Assembly: GCA_031266115.1 (NCBI GenBank)
Contig: JAISBQ010000403.1
Coordinates: forward strand, 1 to 6,995
Origin: Bifidobacteriaceae bacterium
Lineage (GTDB): Bacteria; Actinomycetota; Actinomycetes; Actinomycetales; WQXJ01
DNA length: 6,995 nucleotides
Direction: 5' to 3'
Part shown: piece after piece, positions 6,043 to 6,995 of the stretch
How positions within the stretch are numbered: position 1 is the first letter of the stretch
How the letters are laid out: each line of letters begins with the position of its first letter
Program-made: the position numbers and the translations under genes
The notes under the pieces: model-generated
Told to the model about the DNA's origin: nothing
The model's input: the letters and a program-made list of their open reading frames with translations, nothing else
Database searches by the model: none

Positions 6043-6067
6043 CGCTGCCCAGGATCGCTTGGCAGCG
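6043..6067. repeat. Inverted repeat between the two divergent TA modules
   Basis: CGCTGCC (6043-6049) and GGCAGCG (6061-6067) are perfect complements separated by 11 bp. They sit midway in the 153-bp gap between the antitoxin starts (5982 and 6136). This could be a second operator or a hairpin separating the two transcription units. Confidence 0.35.
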
Positions 6068-6123
6068 GGGTCTCCCGTCGCGCTCACTGCTACGGTCGCG
6101 CCGCGCGTGTGCAGCAGGTGATG

Positions 6124-6129
6124 TAAGCT
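6124..6129 (+). promoter_or_regulatory. Candidate -10 box for a leaderless second antitoxin mRNA
   Basis: TAAGCT (TANNNT type) ends 6 nt before the ATG at 6136, which lacks a Shine-Dalgarno sequence. That spacing places the transcription start at the first codon, as often seen for actinobacterial antitoxin genes. No clear -35 box. A second ATG at 6132 is out of frame. Confidence 0.45.
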
Positions 6130-6135
6130 TGATGC

Positions 6136-6369
6136 ATGCGTGCTACAGCCAGCTTGTCGCAAGACGTCTATCAGGAAGCTCAGCGCCAGGCCCAGCGGGA
6201 AGGCATGTCGTTGGCCGCCACCCTCGGTGCGTTGGTGGAGGAGGCCTTGGCGGCGCGCGCCCGGCTGGTGGGGTTGAGTACCTCTCCGCGCACGGGGCTG
6301 CCGGTGTTCCTGCTTCCGGGGACGGTTACTGCCGAGCAGGCCGCACGGCTGATTGATGAGAACATCTGA
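6136..6369 (+). CDS. vapB: Ribbon-helix-helix-type antitoxin (VapB-like)
   Basis: A 77-residue protein. RATASLSQDVYQEAQRQAQR followed by EGMSLAATLGALVEEALAA (2-40) has the strand-helix-helix pattern of MetJ/Arc/CopG antitoxins: a short beta strand (ATASLS) for DNA binding, then two helices for dimer formation. The tail GLPVFLLPGTVTAEQAARLI (about 54-73) resembles the toxin-binding tail of mycobacterial VapB proteins. The ATG at 6136 has no ribosome site but follows a TAAGCT box at leaderless spacing. Its TGA (6367-6369) shares one base with the ATG of the PIN toxin at 6369, so the two form a coupled pair. It belongs to a different antitoxin fold from the Phd/YefM gene on the other strand, so cross-regulation is not expected from homology. 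Confidence 0.88.
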   Translation: MRATASLSQDVYQEAQRQAQREGMSLAATLGALVEEALAARARLVGLSTSPRTGLPVFLLPGTVTAEQAARLIDENI

Positions 6370-6758
6370 TGCACCTGTTGGACTCCTCGGCAGCGATTGC
6401 GTTGTTTGCCTCGAACCACGCGGATCACGACGCTGTTGACCGCTGGGCAGCGACCATCGCGCCGCTGGCCATGTGCCCAATCTCTGAAGGTGCCGTGATG
6501 CGCTACCTGGTCCGACTGAATGTGCCGGCACCGCTCGTGCGCCGCACCATCAAGGATGTCTATGCGCGCCACGGCTGGTCATTCATCGCCGATTCGTTGT
6601 CTTACGCAGACAGTGACATGGACGCCGTGGCGGGGTATCGGCAGGTCACCGACGCCTACCTGGTGGCGCTGGCGGAGCACGCAAGAGCCACGCTCGCCAC
6701 GCTCGACAAGGCTCTCGCGGCCCTGTACCCCGGTGACGCCGTCCTCATCCCCTCCTAG
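6369..6758 (+). CDS. vapC: PIN-domain ribonuclease toxin (VapC) of the second TA module
   Basis: A 129-residue single PIN domain. The catalytic acids are Asp5 in HLLDSSAAI, Glu40 in CPISEGAVMR, Asp95 in RQVTDAYLVALA and Asp113 in TLDKALA, all in place. The blocks P-x-S/T-E-x-A-V-x-R and Q-V-T-D-A-Y-L are the hallmarks of the large mycobacterial VapC group, clearly different from the FitB-like toxin at 5318-5743, so the two modules were acquired or evolved separately. Expected activity is metal-dependent RNA cleavage in the cytoplasm, silenced by the upstream VapB. It starts at an ATG overlapping the antitoxin TGA by one base. It is followed after 12 nt by a strong hairpin (6771-6822). Confidence 0.93.
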   Translation: MHLLDSSAAIALFASNHADHDAVDRWAATIAPLAMCPISEGAVMRYLVRLNVPAPLVRRTIKDVYARHGWSFIADSLSYADSDMDAVAGYRQVTDAYLVALAEHARATLATLDKALAALYPGDAVLIPS

Positions 6759-6770
6759 GGTTCGCAGACA

Positions 6771-6822
6771 CCGGCGGGGCCGCTAGGGGTGATGTGGTGG
6801 TCACTCTCAGCGGCCCCGTCGG
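6771..6822. terminator. Very strong hairpin after the second vapC
   Basis: 6771-6784 pairs with 6809-6822 over 14 bp (one G-T pair). After a single A/C mismatch a further 7 bp (6786-6792 with 6801-6807, two G-T pairs) close on an 8-nt loop. The core is GGGGCCGCT/AGCGGCCCC. It begins 12 nt after the vapC stop and is followed by GTTCTATT rather than a pure T-run. It lies between vapC and a minus-strand frame ending at 6942, so it may terminate transcription from both sides. An alternative is the end of a small mobile repeat. Confidence 0.6.
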
Positions 6823-6941
6823 GTTCTATTCCGCTGGGTTCCCGTTGGTGTGCCGGTTCCGGTCGTGGTCACTTGGGTGGAGCAGGACTCTGGCCAGGTG
6901 GACCATGATGGATAGCGCCCCAGACGGGTGCCCGGTCGTGG

Positions 6942-6995
6942 CTACTTCACTGGTGTGGTTTTGGGTGAGACCTTGACCAGGGTGGTGTAGCCGGT
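6942..6995 (-). CDS. C-terminal 17 codons of a gene entering from the right edge
   Basis: On the minus strand the last bases read TGYTTLVKVSPKTTPVK followed by TAG (6942-6944), with G/C-rich third positions. The frame is open to the window edge. The hairpin at 6771-6822 lies where a terminator for such a gene would be expected. Too little is visible to name a product. A CCGGTCGTGG block occurs at both 6932-6941, just after this stop, and 6859-6868, so the region past the stop may include a decayed duplication of the gene's 3' end. Confidence 0.35.
   Translation of the reverse strand, partial: TGYTTLVKVSPKTTPVK

Noticed and set aside
6794..6976. Plus-strand 60-codon frame after the terminal hairpin
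   Set aside because: It starts inside the hairpin loop, has no ribosome site and a nondescript composition, and its end opposes the better-supported minus-strand frame.

Overview
The window reads as chromosomal DNA of a high-GC Gram-positive bacterium (Actinomycetota). The coding frames are rich in G/C at third codon positions, GTG starts occur, and two starts lack a Shine-Dalgarno sequence and sit about 7 nt behind a TANNNT box, as in actinobacterial leaderless genes. The ABC-F protein closely resembles, from memory, the Mycobacterium tuberculosis Rv1473 type. No rRNA or tRNA gene, or CRISPR array, was seen. Genus cannot be fixed from the sequence.

Left part (1-3530): two related secreted lipoprotein genes, both on the minus strand, flank a plus-strand ABC-F ATPase gene. 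The lipoproteins share four similarly spaced cysteines and the motifs DRTAD(F/Y) and AACARANG, so they are paralogs. The first runs off the left edge. The ABC-F protein is expected to be a ribosome-associated ATPase, possibly protecting against ribosome-targeting antibiotics. The lipoproteins have no function I can name.

Middle (3531-4276): about 750 bases without a convincing gene, but structurally rich. It holds an imperfect long hairpin (3734-3787), a symmetric element of four copies of a ~23-bp motif arranged as two inverted arms of equal internal spacing (3933-4101), and an IS21-like insertion-sequence end with two copies of a 16-bp subterminal repeat (4170-4222). No IS21 transposase gene is present, so the end looks orphaned. 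A small gene with a possible HTH (4277-4528, minus) lies just inside that end and may be part of the relic.

Right part (4549-6995): a nitroreductase-like flavoprotein gene of the TM1586 type (minus) is followed by two different type II toxin-antitoxin modules placed back to back. A Phd/YefM antitoxin plus PIN toxin is on the minus strand, and a ribbon-helix-helix-like antitoxin plus PIN toxin is on the plus strand. They diverge from a ~150-bp intergenic region that contains a clear 7+7-bp inverted-repeat operator candidate. A very strong hairpin (6771-6822) closes the second module. A minus-strand reading frame enters from the right edge and ends at 6942. The repeats, IS relic and stacked toxin-antitoxin modules suggest that 3531 to the right end is an accessory, recombination-prone segment next to a more ordinary left part.
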